The translations under genes and the position numbers were made by a program. The notes under the pieces are model-generated. The model had not been told where the DNA came from. It saw only the letters and a list, made by a program, of their open reading frames with translations, and searched no databases. Shown here piece by piece: positions 43,722 to 51,942 of a DNA stretch of 64,000 nucleotides (position 1 is its first letter; each line of letters begins with the position of its first letter). This DNA is from a virus. The DNA is taken from positions 1 through 64,000 of IMG/VR virus record IMGVR_UViG_3300036846_000489. One strand, given 5' to 3'.

Positions 43722-44283
43722 CCTGAAGGCACTGCAACGGGTCAGCCGCGCATTCGGCAAGATGGAGCCGGAGGATTTCGTCAAGCTCCTGGCCACCGAA
43801 CTCCACTACGCGAAGCTGATCCTGCGCGCCGAAGCCCAGCCGGAAATGTTCTTCGGGGAAGACAGCGATACCACGGTCAGCAACATGACCCGCTATAGCG
43901 ACGATGTGATGACCGCTGAAAGCAGGGGATACGAGGCCGGGCGCCAGGGCGTGGCACGCGACGAATGTCCCTACCCAGAGGGTTCCGATCTGGCGAAATC
44001 CTGGAGGAAGTGGTGGAAGAACGGCGACACCCACCGCGCCGAGGTGAAGCCGGCCAGCAAGCCAGCAAATGCCAGCCGAAAGGAAGCGCGCAAGCGTCAA
44101 GCAAGAATGGCAGGCACCGAGGGTATTCAGTATTCCCCCAGGCGCAAGCGGCGTCAGCAGGCTGCGGAACAACAGGCCCAAACGGGCAAGCGGCGCGGCA
44201 GGCCGAAGGGCAGCAAGAACCGGCCAAAGGTGAACGGCCCCGAGGTGGTCGATTTCCCGGCACAGCTTCCGCCGGCAGCGTGA
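43597..44283 (+). CDS. Rmf/CrpP-fold DNA- or ribosome-binding protein, 228 aa
   Basis: The N-terminus has RLRAHLKHYGEQGVDLKALQRVSRAF, reminiscent of GapR-like helices. Residues ~108-140 have the Rmf/CrpP pattern SRGYEAGRQGVARDECPYPEGSDLAKSWRKWWKNG. A basic end contains RRGRPKGSKNRPK, an AT-hook-like motif. Nucleic-acid binding is likely. The ribosome site CAGGAGCCACAGG lies within the previous gene. Confidence 0.65.
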   Translation: MAANNDLICEASRVYRGDRRTMDSHNGRLRAHLKHYGEQGVDLKALQRVSRAFGKMEPEDFVKLLATELHYAKLILRAEAQPEMFFGEDSDTTVSNMTRYSDDVMTAESRGYEAGRQGVARDECPYPEGSDLAKSWRKWWKNGDTHRAEVKPASKPANASRKEARKRQARMAGTEGIQYSPRRKRRQQAAEQQAQTGKRRGRPKGSKNRPKVNGPEVVDFPAQLPPAA

Positions 44284-44867
44284 CAAACCTTCCTCCCGGC
44301 GGGGTGTTGACGCTTGACCTCTCCACCATGGTCGGGTGGTGCTATGGGCCAGTGACGGGGAAACTCCCACTGGCCACTGGCACATGGGAACTTCCCACGT
44401 TCGACGGAACCAAGCTTGGACTTGGCTCCAAGGTTCCCTACGGAACCAAGGGTCACCGAGGCATGTCCCTGGAAAATAGCCTGATCCAAGACTTCCTCTG
44501 CGTCGGCAAGAATGAGATCGTGCTACCCAGCCTGATCATCGTAGAGAAGCCGTTGCCTCCCCAGGCGCAGACCCAAACGGAGACCTGCGCTTTGCAATAC
44601 GGGCTTTCCTTTCTGGTCGAAAAGAATGCCTATGTCGCGAGTGTGCGGTATTCCGAGATCGAGGTCTGGAACGTTCGCCGCGAGGTATTTGGGGAGGCGG
44701 TTCGGGTAAGCCCGAAGCAACTGAAATCGACGATCCTCAAGCTGATCCGGCAACGGGGTATTCCCGCCAGAGATCATCACCAAGCCGACGCCGCCGCAAT
44801 CTGGTTGTGCCACAAGCAGCGCTCCACCCACGGTGCCGGTCCTTTGTGGGAGGAATACGCGGCATGA
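44280..44867 (+). CDS. RuvC-like Holliday junction resolvase
   Basis: GTG start with GTGA overlap. The RNase H fold is visible: TLDLSTMVGWCYG (first Asp on strand 1), LIIVEKPLPP (Glu), and HHQADAAAIWLC (last Asp-Ala-x-x-Ile). These are the metal-binding acidic residues of phage RuvC-like resolvases, which resolve branched DNA before packaging. The 195-aa length is typical. Confidence 0.8.
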   Translation: MTNLPPGGVLTLDLSTMVGWCYGPVTGKLPLATGTWELPTFDGTKLGLGSKVPYGTKGHRGMSLENSLIQDFLCVGKNEIVLPSLIIVEKPLPPQAQTQTETCALQYGLSFLVEKNAYVASVRYSEIEVWNVRREVFGEAVRVSPKQLKSTILKLIRQRGIPARDHHQADAAAIWLCHKQRSTHGAGPLWEEYAA

Positions 44868-45058
44868 AAATCAATGACCTCATCCTTGTCGCCATCATGG
44901 CGGAAATCGAGGATCATGCCGGGGACTGCAAGATCGAAATCCACAAGATTGTGCCACTGGATTATCCCCAACAGGTGAAGGTCGCGCTGGCCTTCGAAAC
45001 CATGCTGGACAACATCGAGGATGCCATTCGAAATGCCAGCGACATTGGATCAACGTGA
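44864..45058 (+). CDS. Hypothetical protein, 64 aa
   Basis: ATGA overlap with the resolvase. The product (MKINDLILVAIMAEIEDHAGDCKIEIHKI) is probably a small alpha/beta protein. No known motif. The next gene begins inside its end. Confidence 0.5.
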   Translation: MKINDLILVAIMAEIEDHAGDCKIEIHKIVPLDYPQQVKVALAFETMLDNIEDAIRNASDIGST

Positions 45059-45452
45059 TCGGGAAAAGCTGATCAAGCTGCTGGGAATGATCGGCTCGTC
45101 AGCGGACGGCGAGGCGCTCAACGCCGCCCGTCTGGCGAACAAGCTCGTTTCCGACCGGGGACTGACCTGGGGTCAGGTGCTCGCTGTCAACGGTGCCCAG
45201 GTATGGCCCCAAGGGGCACACCAGACCGTCTGGCCGCAGTCGTCCTGGTCGCCTCCACCGCCTCCCAGACCGTCGCAGATGGAGCGGTGGAGGACCGTGG
45301 CCGACTTCATCAAGACCTACCGGGCGGCTGAGATTAACGATTGGGAACAGCACTTTCTGGCCAGCATCTTGTCCAAGAGATCAGCTCTCACGCCGAAGCA
45401 GATGGAGACCCTGGTGAAGATCGGTCAGAAGTGCCGTATCATCGTTGACTGA
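45021..45452 (+). CDS. Hypothetical phage protein, 143 aa
   Basis: The N-terminal part (REKLIKLLGMIGSSADGEALNAARLANKLVSDRGLTWGQVL) is a pattern shared by many phage and alphaproteobacterial proteins, followed by a Pro-rich linker and a helical end (LTPKQMETLVKIGQKC) often seen in the same proteins. Its role is unknown. ATG at 45033 is an alternative start. Confidence 0.6.
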   Translation: MPFEMPATLDQRDREKLIKLLGMIGSSADGEALNAARLANKLVSDRGLTWGQVLAVNGAQVWPQGAHQTVWPQSSWSPPPPPRPSQMERWRTVADFIKTYRAAEINDWEQHFLASILSKRSALTPKQMETLVKIGQKCRIIVD

Positions 45453-45529
45453 CCAACTTCTCTCCTGATTTCAACAGGATGCCGTGCCGGCTTCAACCGG
45501 TCTGTGCGGAACAGCAGAGAATTTGGGGG

Positions 45530-45557
45530 TTGACTGGTGAGGTCCGGGGTGTAGGCT
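45530..45557 (+). promoter_or_regulatory. Possible promoter for the replication genes
   Basis: TTGACT at 45530-45535, a 16-base spacer and TAGGCT at 45552-45557. The -35 box is good, the -10 box weak. It lies in the only long plus-strand spacer (45453-45719) before the primase-helicase cluster. Confidence 0.4.
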
Positions 45558-45597
45558 TTTCCCTTCGACCCGACCTAGGTTCGTGCCTGAAATAGAA

Positions 45598-45626
45598 CCG
45601 GCCCCGCTTGTCTAGAGCGGAGCCGG
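45598..45626 (+). promoter_or_regulatory. Strong leader hairpin before the replication genes
   Basis: CCGGCCCCGCT and AGCGGAGCCGG pair with one mismatch around a 7-base loop. There is no T-run, so it is not a standard terminator. It would lie in the 5' leader of the message from the upstream promoter and could protect it or regulate translation. Confidence 0.5.
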
Positions 45627-45719
45627 CAGACTTGGAGGTTGTGCGCCTACCAAGGAGGAAAAACGACCACCCTCCACGTAGCGCACTTCCTCCGTCATTG
45701 CAACAGGAGGAAAGCGCAA

Positions 45720-45893
45720 ATGTCTGAAAATTCCGTGACAGCCCTCGATACCACCACCGACCAGCTTCTCGCTGAATGGCGGCGGCAGCTTCTGGTTGTG
45801 CCGCGTTTCGAGCGGTGGCACCGGACGGTGTGCCTGATCTCCAACCTGCTTCACAGCCTCGCCGTGGTCGAGGATTGGGAGGCCGGTCAATGA
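45720..45893 (+). CDS. Hypothetical protein, 57 aa
   Basis: Strong ribosome site (AGGAGGAAA). The product (TDQLLAEWRRQLLVVPRFERWHRTVCLISNLLHSLAVVEDWE) is helical with several Trp. First gene of the replication run; function unknown. Stop overlaps the next start (ATGA). Confidence 0.55.
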   Translation: MSENSVTALDTTTDQLLAEWRRQLLVVPRFERWHRTVCLISNLLHSLAVVEDWEAGQ

Positions 45894-46381
45894 CTGGCAC
45901 AGAAATTGCTCTCGCGCGCACACCCCTTTCTTCTACTTCTTCTACCTCTAACAACCAAGATAATAATTACAATCCTTTTGATACCAAGAAAGGGAAGGGA
46001 AGACGTAGTGATGGAACTAATCCCAGAGCACTAGGAACCAACCCTAAAGCTCTCGGAACTAACCCAAGAGCATTAGGCACCAATCCAAAGAAAATTGGAA
46101 TTATCGTTCCGCAGGACTGGCGTCCTTCCCAGAGTGCTTGGACCTTTGCCACCAAGCTTGGATTTGGGGAAAGGGAACTTGCCCAATTCATCCGCTACAA
46201 CCGGCATAAAAGGTATCACGCATTCAAATGGCAATGGAATAAAATTTTCGTCGGATGGTGCAAGAAAATCCATCAGCGGAAGGAGGAACGGTCGGCACAA
46301 CCGACAGAGACACCGATGGGACAATTCGGCGGGTCATTGCTTGATGGGAGAAAACTCGGGATGTGGGAGACGGTGTGGTGA
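45890..46381 (+). CDS. DnaT-like replication protein with GTNP repeats
   Basis: The 163-aa product has a Ser/Thr/Asn-rich start, four GTNPxAL repeats (46013-46096) and a C-terminal domain with DWRPSQSAWTFATKLGFGERELAQFIRYN and KWQWNKIFVGWCKKI. That Trp-spaced pattern recalls DnaT/primosomal loader domains, and it sits directly before the primase-helicase. The N-terminal half is more AT-rich than its surroundings, hinting at later acquisition. Loader function is inferred. Confidence 0.6.
   Translation: MTGTEIALARTPLSSTSSTSNNQDNNYNPFDTKKGKGRRSDGTNPRALGTNPKALGTNPRALGTNPKKIGIIVPQDWRPSQSAWTFATKLGFGERELAQFIRYNRHKRYHAFKWQWNKIFVGWCKKIHQRKEERSAQPTETPMGQFGGSLLDGRKLGMWETVW
46013..46096 (+). repeat. Four 21-base in-frame repeats
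   Basis: Four successive 21-base units each encode GTNPRAL, GTNPKAL, GTNPRAL and GTNPKKI. The DNA copies differ mostly at silent positions, so the peptide repeat is older than a simple slippage event and appears to be kept by selection. Confidence 0.75.
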
Positions 46382-48150
46382 TCGAGAAGAACCTGTTCGA
46401 CCTCCTGGATGAACACGGCATTCCCCGCCTCAAAAGCTACCAGCCCGGCTACACCGAGAAACTGATCTGCCCCAAATGCGGGGGTGGAAGAACCCGAGAC
46501 CACTGCCTGTCCGTGACCATCTCCGACGATGGCACAAACGCCATGTGGCAGTGCCACCGTGGAAACTGCGATGGCTTCTCCGGCAAGGTGTTCGTCAAGG
46601 GCGGGCACTTCGAACCAAAGCCCAAGCCTCGCCCAGCCAATCCGTTCGCCGATGCCGAGGTTCCCCAGGATCAGCCTGTTTATGCGCCGCCGTGGTATTG
46701 GGACTTTTGGGCCAACCGGCACATCGGGAAAAAGACCCTCGACGATCTCGGCATCCATTTTTCAGTTCATCCCGTCTTAGCTGACAGCATCGTCTTCCCG
46801 TATCGGTGGAAAGGGAGGCTGGTCAATCGGAAATTCCGATCCCATCCGAACAAGGACTTCCGCAACGACGCCGGGTCGCAGCCGACGCTGTTCAACGTGG
46901 ACAGCATCGATCCCAAGGAACCGCTGTATTGGGTCGAGGGAGAGATCGACGTTCTGACCATGCACGAGATGGGCTACCCGCACGTCGTCTCGTTGCGCGA
47001 CGGTGCACCGCAGAAGGTCGGCCAGGGCGACAAGCGGTTCGAGGCACTGAATACCCACGCCGACGCGCTGCACAAGGTCGGCACACACATCCTGTGTCCC
47101 GACGCCGACAAGCCGGGTGAGGCGTGGCTGGAAGAACTCAGCCGGCGTCTGGGCCGGCACAGGTGCAAGATCGTGCGCTGGCCTGCGGGGCGAAAGGATG
47201 CCAACGACACGCTCTGCATGGCCGACGACGATGAACGAAATACCATCGAGTATTGCACCTCCCACGCGCAGCGGTTTCCGCTTCAGGGCATCCGCGACAT
47301 TTCCGAGCGGGTGATCGAACGGGCGTTCACCAGAAAGCAACCCGACGTTCTGACCCTCGGGGTCCAGTCCATCGACAGCACGCTGAAGTTTCCCGCCGAG
47401 GGAAAGTTGATCGTGGTGAGCGGCGTGCCGTCCCACGGAAAGTCCACGTTCATGCGCTTCGTGACGGTCAAGACGATCCAGCACTACGAACGGAAATGGC
47501 TGGTGTTCGTGCAGGAAGACGACTTCCACGACTACGTCATCGACGTGGCAAAAATACATGCCGACAAGATGTATTCCGAGGTGACCAGGGAAGACCGTGG
47601 CGAGGCCGGCGCTTCGTTCATGAACGGCGGTCTGCGGATTTTGATGTTCGACGGCGAGCGTGATCCACCAACCATCGACACGATCTTGGAGCGGGCACGA
47701 TTGTCCATTCTTCAGGACGGCACCACAGACCTGTTGCTCGATCCGTTCAACGAACTGGAAGATGCCTACGAGCATGGCGACCAAAGCCAGACCCAGCACA
47801 TCGGCCGCACGCTGCAACGGCTCAAAGCCTTCGCCAAGGAATATTCCTGCAACGTCTGGGTCATCGCCCATCCGGCCAAGCCGTCCAACGGTGAGCGCCA
47901 TCCACCGGATGGATATTCCTGTGCCGGCTCGGCGAATTGGGCCAACAAGCCCGACCTTGGTTTTTCGGTCTGGCGTCCCGGTCCAATCGGCGACGTGGAA
48001 CTTTACGTCTGGAAGAGCCGCACCCAGCGATGGGGTAGCGCGAAGACAGTCGCGAAGGCGTGGTTCAACGCTTCGATTGGCACCTACCACACACCCACAC
48101 CGAAGGAGACCGAACAGGCACCAACAGACACACCCGGTTGGATCGACTGA
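46378..48150 (+). CDS. T7 gp4-like primase-helicase
   Basis: The 590-aa product has an N-terminal zinc-ribbon (LICPKCGGG, then WQCHRGNCDG), a TOPRIM-like primase core (YWVEGEIDVLTMHEMGY, ILCPDADKPGE) and a DnaB-like helicase domain with Walker A SGVPSHGKST and LLLDPFNELE as a Walker B-like motif. It primes and unwinds DNA at the phage fork. The GTG at 46378 overlaps the previous stop and has a GGGAG site; a GTG at 46363 is the alternative. Confidence 0.85.
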   Translation: MIEKNLFDLLDEHGIPRLKSYQPGYTEKLICPKCGGGRTRDHCLSVTISDDGTNAMWQCHRGNCDGFSGKVFVKGGHFEPKPKPRPANPFADAEVPQDQPVYAPPWYWDFWANRHIGKKTLDDLGIHFSVHPVLADSIVFPYRWKGRLVNRKFRSHPNKDFRNDAGSQPTLFNVDSIDPKEPLYWVEGEIDVLTMHEMGYPHVVSLRDGAPQKVGQGDKRFEALNTHADALHKVGTHILCPDADKPGEAWLEELSRRLGRHRCKIVRWPAGRKDANDTLCMADDDERNTIEYCTSHAQRFPLQGIRDISERVIERAFTRKQPDVLTLGVQSIDSTLKFPAEGKLIVVSGVPSHGKSTFMRFVTVKTIQHYERKWLVFVQEDDFHDYVIDVAKIHADKMYSEVTREDRGEAGASFMNGGLRILMFDGERDPPTIDTILERARLSILQDGTTDLLLDPFNELEDAYEHGDQSQTQHIGRTLQRLKAFAKEYSCNVWVIAHPAKPSNGERHPPDGYSCAGSANWANKPDLGFSVWRPGPIGDVELYVWKSRTQRWGSAKTVAKAWFNASIGTYHTPTPKETEQAPTDTPGWID

Positions 48151-48163
48151 AAGGGAGGACGCC

Positions 48164-48316
48164 ATGAACCGCGAGACTGAGGTTGTTGAGCAAGCCATGC
48201 GAGACTTGGAAGAGGAACTGGACACCCGCTTTGACATGCACGAACGCATTGCCGTTCAGCACGTTCTTGAACGGCTGGTTGATGAAGCACCCAGGAGGTA
48301 TCAGCCATGGCACTGA
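48164..48316 (+). CDS. Hypothetical helical protein, 50 aa
   Basis: Excellent site (AAAGGGAGG). The product (VVEQAMRDLEEELDTRFDMHERIAVQHVLERLVDEA) is an acidic helix or coiled coil. It overlaps the next gene by ten bases. Function unknown. Confidence 0.5.
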   Translation: MNRETEVVEQAMRDLEEELDTRFDMHERIAVQHVLERLVDEAPRRYQPWH

Positions 48317-48528
48317 TCGAACTGCCGCAGATCGAGCATGTTTGGGTGTGCCTCTGTCGTGCTGAAACTGTCTGTCGTCCTGAGGATTTTTACCCCGGCG
48401 CTGTCTACCAGTGCCCCGGTTGCGAACGTGTGTGGGCATGCGTTAGTCCCCGGAGAGGCGGAAAAGCCTGGGTCAGAGTGACCGACCAGGATGCAGAATT
48501 CCATCGGCTAATGGATGAGGATGACTAG
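48307..48528 (+). CDS. Zinc-ribbon protein, 73 aa
   Basis: Cys pairs (WVCLC, YQCPGC) with spacing like a zinc ribbon, and an acidic tail. A ribosome site (CAGGAGG) lies just before. Probable nucleic-acid-binding helper; not identified. Confidence 0.55.
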   Translation: MALIELPQIEHVWVCLCRAETVCRPEDFYPGAVYQCPGCERVWACVSPRRGGKAWVRVTDQDAEFHRLMDEDD

Positions 48529-48530
48529 CA

Positions 48531-48851
48531 ATGGCACTGAATTACGGAATACACGGCAGCAGGGCTGCCAGGGATCAGGGTATTTCTCTGGTCTCGGGAA
48601 ACGCCACGTCCTTCATGGCACGCGGCATGGAATACATCCAGAAGCTTCCGCCCGGTGATTACACCAGCGAGGATATTAATGCCCGGCTGGACATCGCCGG
48701 CATCAAGCCGCACACCCCAAAGGCGTATGGGGCGCTGACTTCCCATGCGGTGCGGCTCGGTCTGCTGGAAGATACCGGGCGGGTGCGGCAGATGAAGAAA
48801 TACAAGAGCCACGCCCGCCGCACGCCGGTCTGGCGCCGGCCGGCTTGGTGA
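48531..48851 (+). CDS. Hypothetical DNA-associated protein, 106 aa
   Basis: The product has a helical middle (GDYTSEDINARLDIAGIKPHTPKAYGALTSHAVRLGLLEDTGRVRQMKKYKSH) typical of a winged-helix-like phage domain that follows replication genes in many phages. The basic end suggests DNA binding. It is coupled by TGATG to the next gene. Confidence 0.55.
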   Translation: MALNYGIHGSRAARDQGISLVSGNATSFMARGMEYIQKLPPGDYTSEDINARLDIAGIKPHTPKAYGALTSHAVRLGLLEDTGRVRQMKKYKSHARRTPVWRRPAW

Positions 48852-49474
48852 TGGCCAAGGGAGGCAGACCAGCCGTTCCGGACGAACTGGTGCCGGCGGC
48901 GATCCGGATGCTGATGACCTACGGTCCCACGGCGGTCATGGAGGCGCACTGGCGTGATCCGGATGACACGACACCGAACGCGGCACGGAACGCCAGAGAG
49001 GTCAGGGGGTTCCGGTCTTACGATCCGCTGCGGTGGTCGCGCCGCCGGCATGGTGACGCCAGTTCGATCACCGAGCTTCACATCCATGCCGCCGACCGGC
49101 TTCGACACGCCGCCGACGTGGCACGCCTAGGAGGGCTTCCAGGGCCGTTGCCAGGGTGGGGCGCCACCCCTACCCAGGCCGGCCGCTACAGCCCGTCCAC
49201 GGGCTTCCCCGCCGCCGCACGGGCCATGTTGCGGGCCGACCGGGAATACCGGAGAGCCATGAGCATTCTGATACCGTCCGAACAGGAGATCATCGTCGTG
49301 GTCGTGCTGAGAAACGTCAGCATTGCTGCCTGGACGCGGCTTCGAAGATACCTCGGGGACCGGACCCTGCCGCAGACCGAGACGGCCAAGCTGGTTGGCG
49401 CTTTGGACAAGCTGGTTGACCACTACGACACCGAGATCAAGGAAGACATGGCATTCGGGAGGGTCGAGGTATGA
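48851..49474 (+). CDS. Hypothetical protein, 207 aa
   Basis: The start overlaps the previous stop. Residues ~20-60 (AAIRMLMTYGPTAVMEAHWR) and the second half (ILIPSEQEIIVVVVLRNVSIAAWTRLRRYLGD, TLVGALDKLVDHYD-like) look folded and helical. Helix-turn-helix character is possible. No family recognised. Confidence 0.55.
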   Translation: MAKGGRPAVPDELVPAAIRMLMTYGPTAVMEAHWRDPDDTTPNAARNAREVRGFRSYDPLRWSRRRHGDASSITELHIHAADRLRHAADVARLGGLPGPLPGWGATPTQAGRYSPSTGFPAAARAMLRADREYRRAMSILIPSEQEIIVVVVLRNVSIAAWTRLRRYLGDRTLPQTETAKLVGALDKLVDHYDTEIKEDMAFGRVEV

Positions 49475-49770
49475 AGCTGCCGACCAGCGCTTCCCAGCCG
49501 GTCATCGATCTGCTGCGAGAGATCAATGAAACCGCCAATCGGAAAAAGGTCGAAGACCTGCGGGATCAGATCAACGATATCCTGGTCGATGAGAACCGAT
49601 GCGACAGCATGTTTGCCATGGTTCTTGTGCTGTCGGGAATGGCCATCGATCAGCCGGAAGAGAACTGCCAGGAAATCATTCTGCAATCATTCTACACGCT
49701 CGCGAGACAGGTCATCTATTTGTGGGAAATGAAGCAGGACGGGAACCATCGCCGGAATTTCCAACCGTAG
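49471..49770 (+). CDS. Hypothetical acidic helical protein, 99 aa
   Basis: Coupled by ATGA to the gene before. Mostly helical, acidic, with one hydrophobic helix (SMFAMVLVLSGMAI). No known motif. It ends the coupled run. Confidence 0.5.
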   Translation: MKLPTSASQPVIDLLREINETANRKKVEDLRDQINDILVDENRCDSMFAMVLVLSGMAIDQPEENCQEIILQSFYTLARQVIYLWEMKQDGNHRRNFQP

Positions 49771-49921
49771 ACGCCCCGTGACGCCCCTGTGTGGCCAGAA
49801 AATGCTGTAGAACACTGGAAATATCGGATAATTCCGAAACTCTGCACGACAGAAGGCGCTGGACAAACCGAAAAAATGCGCCGAGAATAATCAGGAAGGA
49901 CACGCAACCAGGAGAACGAAC
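49771..49921 (+). promoter_or_regulatory. Spacer with weak promoter-like and start-associated sequences
   Basis: This 151-base gap holds a GATAAT box inside an imperfect dyad (GGAA...TTCC) and a GGCGC/GCGCC hairpin. Near its end is AAGGACACGCAACC, close to the start-associated motif of the right-arm operon, followed by a second site (GGAG) and the ATG. No -35 box is clear. Confidence 0.35.
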
Positions 49922-50455
49922 ATGAATAAGAAGATGCAGGTTCCGTGGGTAAACCAAGCTACGTTGACCAAGGCCGAAATGGAGAAGGTTCGCACGAATT
50001 GCGAACCGCGTCGGCCAACGATGTGCCTTAATACCAAGATGGTGAAGCTCGGTGCCGAGAAAAAGGGAAGGATCGTGCGTGGAGTAAGCACCTTGAATGG
50101 GTTCGTTCATTGGTCTGAACAAGAGAAAGACCTTACGTGGCATATGTGGCGCGCGAAATTGCTGCTTCCGTATGCGGAGAAGATCGATGTCTACGATACG
50201 GACGGCAAGCAATTCACATTGCCAGCAAAGCCGCCGTTTGGTCCGGTGGAATACCGGGGGCCGTGTCGGCCACGCCGGGGCACGCCAGAGGGTGCCAGAT
50301 TGGCCAGCAAGAAATTCCAGGAAAGGAAGGCGGCCGGATTGGCTCAGTCACGGAAGAAGTATCGCAATTTGCAAGCTCCCGAGGTGATCAGGATGGGAGA
50401 GATGGAGCGGGAAAGGGAAAGCTTGCCAGAGGCCGAGCTAGTTCCTACCTTCTGA
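49922..50455 (+). CDS. Hypothetical basic protein, 177 aa
   Basis: Codon use is somewhat more AT-rich than around it. The protein has a Cys pair, a central domain (GFVHWSEQEKDLTWHMWRAKLLLPYAEKIDVYDTDG) and a basic helical end. It is the last plus-strand gene before the convergent right arm. Function unknown. Confidence 0.55.
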   Translation: MNKKMQVPWVNQATLTKAEMEKVRTNCEPRRPTMCLNTKMVKLGAEKKGRIVRGVSTLNGFVHWSEQEKDLTWHMWRAKLLLPYAEKIDVYDTDGKQFTLPAKPPFGPVEYRGPCRPRRGTPEGARLASKKFQERKAAGLAQSRKKYRNLQAPEVIRMGEMERERESLPEAELVPTF

Positions 50456-50470
50456 TCCCCTTCGGGGTGT

Positions 50471-50516
50471 GGTGTCCTTCCACAGAGAGCCGGGCGATCC
50501 CGTCGCTCGGCTCTCA
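50471..50516 (-). repeat. Orphan copy of the intercistronic element beyond the last right-arm gene
   Basis: Read on the minus strand: a long hairpin (GAGAGCCG...CGGCTCTC, 50515-50485) followed by GGAAGGACACC, as in the gene junctions, but no start codon follows. It lies between the two convergent operons, and the hairpin could also terminate transcription from either side. Confidence 0.55.
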
Positions 50517-50655
50517 CCACATCTGGCGCGAGAAGGGGCTTGACCGCGCAAGATGAGCGAAGGCATGCTTTCCCTATCGTCGCGGGATCGCACACCTTGG
50601 AGCCAGCTATGTGACCTGCTAGCGCAGCATTATGAATGGATACGGAATTGGTGTG

Positions 50656-50859
50656 CTACCTGTTGGGCATCCAGCGACGCGGGTAGAAGCCGGGATAGTC
50701 TTTTCCTTCTTGCCACCACTCACGAGCAAGTTTCGGCGCTCTCAGTAGGGCCGCGTCGCGTTCTTCCCCTAGAGACAGCAGGTGGAAGTAGGCTCTGAAT
50801 ACCAAGGCACGATGTTCCCCCACCCGCATGTCCAGGTGGCGGTCAGTCTTTGGAAGCAT
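50656..50859 (-). CDS. Small conserved phage protein, 67 aa
   Basis: The start MLPKTDRHLDMRVGEHR at 50859 has an AAAGG site. The product is helical (ALVFRAYFHLLSLGEERDAALLRAPKLAREWW) and ends in FYPRRWMPNR. Proteins of this kind recur in phage early regions without a known role. Last gene of the right-arm operon. Confidence 0.55.
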   Translation of the reverse strand: MLPKTDRHLDMRVGEHRALVFRAYFHLLSLGEERDAALLRAPKLAREWWQEGKDYPGFYPRRWMPNR

Positions 50860-51055
50860 AGGGCTGCACCTTTTGTCCGAGGAAATCGAGGTCAAGAACA
50901 TTCAGGTTGTGGCGTTTGCACCAGACCTGAATACCCTGTTGCGTCCAGCCGACCTCAAGCCGTGACCACGTTTGCGGCGAGACGCCGGCGGGCATTTCCT
51001 TCAGGCACCTGGCACAGTGCATGAACTGGAAGATGCGGTTGGGATGGTCGGTCAT
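50843..51055 (-). CDS. Small conserved phage protein with CxxC, 70 aa
   Basis: The product (FQFMHCARCLKEMPAGVSPQTWSRLEVGWTQQGIQVWCKRHNLNVLDLDF) has a CxxC and a WC-x-R-H end, spaced like a small zinc-binding unit. Function unknown. It overlaps the next gene by 17 bases. Confidence 0.6.
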   Translation of the reverse strand: MTDHPNRIFQFMHCARCLKEMPAGVSPQTWSRLEVGWTQQGIQVWCKRHNLNVLDLDFLGQKVQPYASKD

Positions 51056-51348
51056 ATCGGACCCTCCGCATCACACCACACACACCGGCCGTCTACACCG
51101 TAGCGGTGCCTTCCGCTCGGCACACGGCAGGAAGTTTCTGATCTCACCGGCTTCGGTTCGACCAGATCGTCCACCTTGTGCTTGATGTATGCCTGATCGT
51201 CGGAGAACGTGACCCACGAACGAACGTCGGGGAAGATACGCTGTCCGCATTCAGGGCAGAAGTTCGGCAGCCGGGGATTAACCCAGCATAGCAGACAGAT
51301 GCAGCATTCTGTGCGAATGAGCCGGAAGTGCGCTCTGGTCAGTGCCAT
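51052..51348 (-). CDS. Zinc-ribbon protein, 98 aa
   Basis: The start at 51348 (MALTRAHFRLI) follows GGGAG. Three CxxC pairs (CICLLC, FCPECG, CVWC) suggest one or two zinc ribbons. No known family. ATGA overlap downstream. Confidence 0.55.
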   Translation of the reverse strand: MALTRAHFRLIRTECCICLLCWVNPRLPNFCPECGQRIFPDVRSWVTFSDDQAYIKHKVDDLVEPKPVRSETSCRVPSGRHRYGVDGRCVWCDAEGPI

Positions 51349-51452
51349 TCCATTACTCCCGTCTGCTGCATCAGCCAGTGCTGGACGACGACGTGGCGGT
51401 AGTGCCACATCGCCGGGTAGAAGGTGGTTGTGGTCATCAGAAACAGCTTCAT
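51339..51452 (-). CDS. Small protein, 37 aa
   Basis: The start overlaps the upstream stop by ATGA. The product begins MKLFLMTTTTFYPAMWHYRH. It overlaps the next gene by ten bases. Too short to assign. Confidence 0.45.
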   Translation of the reverse strand: MKLFLMTTTTFYPAMWHYRHVVVQHWLMQQTGVMEWH

Positions 51453-51697
51453 TGTTTCAACCTCTGGCTGACATTGATCTTGGTGTCCGGACCAATACCG
51501 TCCTTTAGGGTTTCCGCGCAGTGTGCTTCGGTTTCGCCGGAGAAAATCATGACATCGACCGGCAGCCCAACTTCGCGACCGATGATGCGGATGAAGCTGT
51601 CACCCGGCTCTTTGCGGAACTGGTCCAGGTTGGCGAAACTCAGGCCGATCACCAGGATGCTTTTTCCGGTTCCGTCTCTCGCAATTGCTTTGATCAT
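51449..51697 (-). CDS. Small conserved phage protein, 82 aa
   Basis: The pattern SILVIGLSFANLDQFRKEPGDSFIRIIGREVGLPVDVMIFSGETEAHC is a typical small alpha/beta phage protein; GETE is conserved in comparable proteins. Function unknown. ATGA overlap on both sides. Confidence 0.6.
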   Translation of the reverse strand: MIKAIARDGTGKSILVIGLSFANLDQFRKEPGDSFIRIIGREVGLPVDVMIFSGETEAHCAETLKDGIGPDTKINVSQRLKQ

Positions 51698-51942
51698 GAG
51701 GATTTCCTGTCCAGCTTGATGTCGTGGGTGCGGTGGCCGTATGATCTACCGGTTCTTATGGCATCGACCAGTTCCTCCATCAGTTCAACAAACTCATGAG
51801 GGGGTGTGGTCGAGACCACGCGATTTTTCTTTTCTCCCGCCAGTCGATAGATCAGCAGCCAGTCACCGTCATCGCCTATTGCCTTGGCGAGAAACTGACC
51901 TACGGCATCAGCTATGAATTCATCCTCTTTGTCTTCGGTCAT
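51694..51942 (-). CDS. Hypothetical acidic protein, 82 aa
   Basis: It starts directly after an exact AAGGACACCAA motif. The product (DEFIADAVGQFLAKAIGDDGDWLLIYRLAGEKKNRVVSTT) looks like a small mixed fold. No motif known. Confidence 0.55.
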   Translation of the reverse strand: MTEDKEDEFIADAVGQFLAKAIGDDGDWLLIYRLAGEKKNRVVSTTPPHEFVELMEELVDAIRTGRSYGHRTHDIKLDRKSS

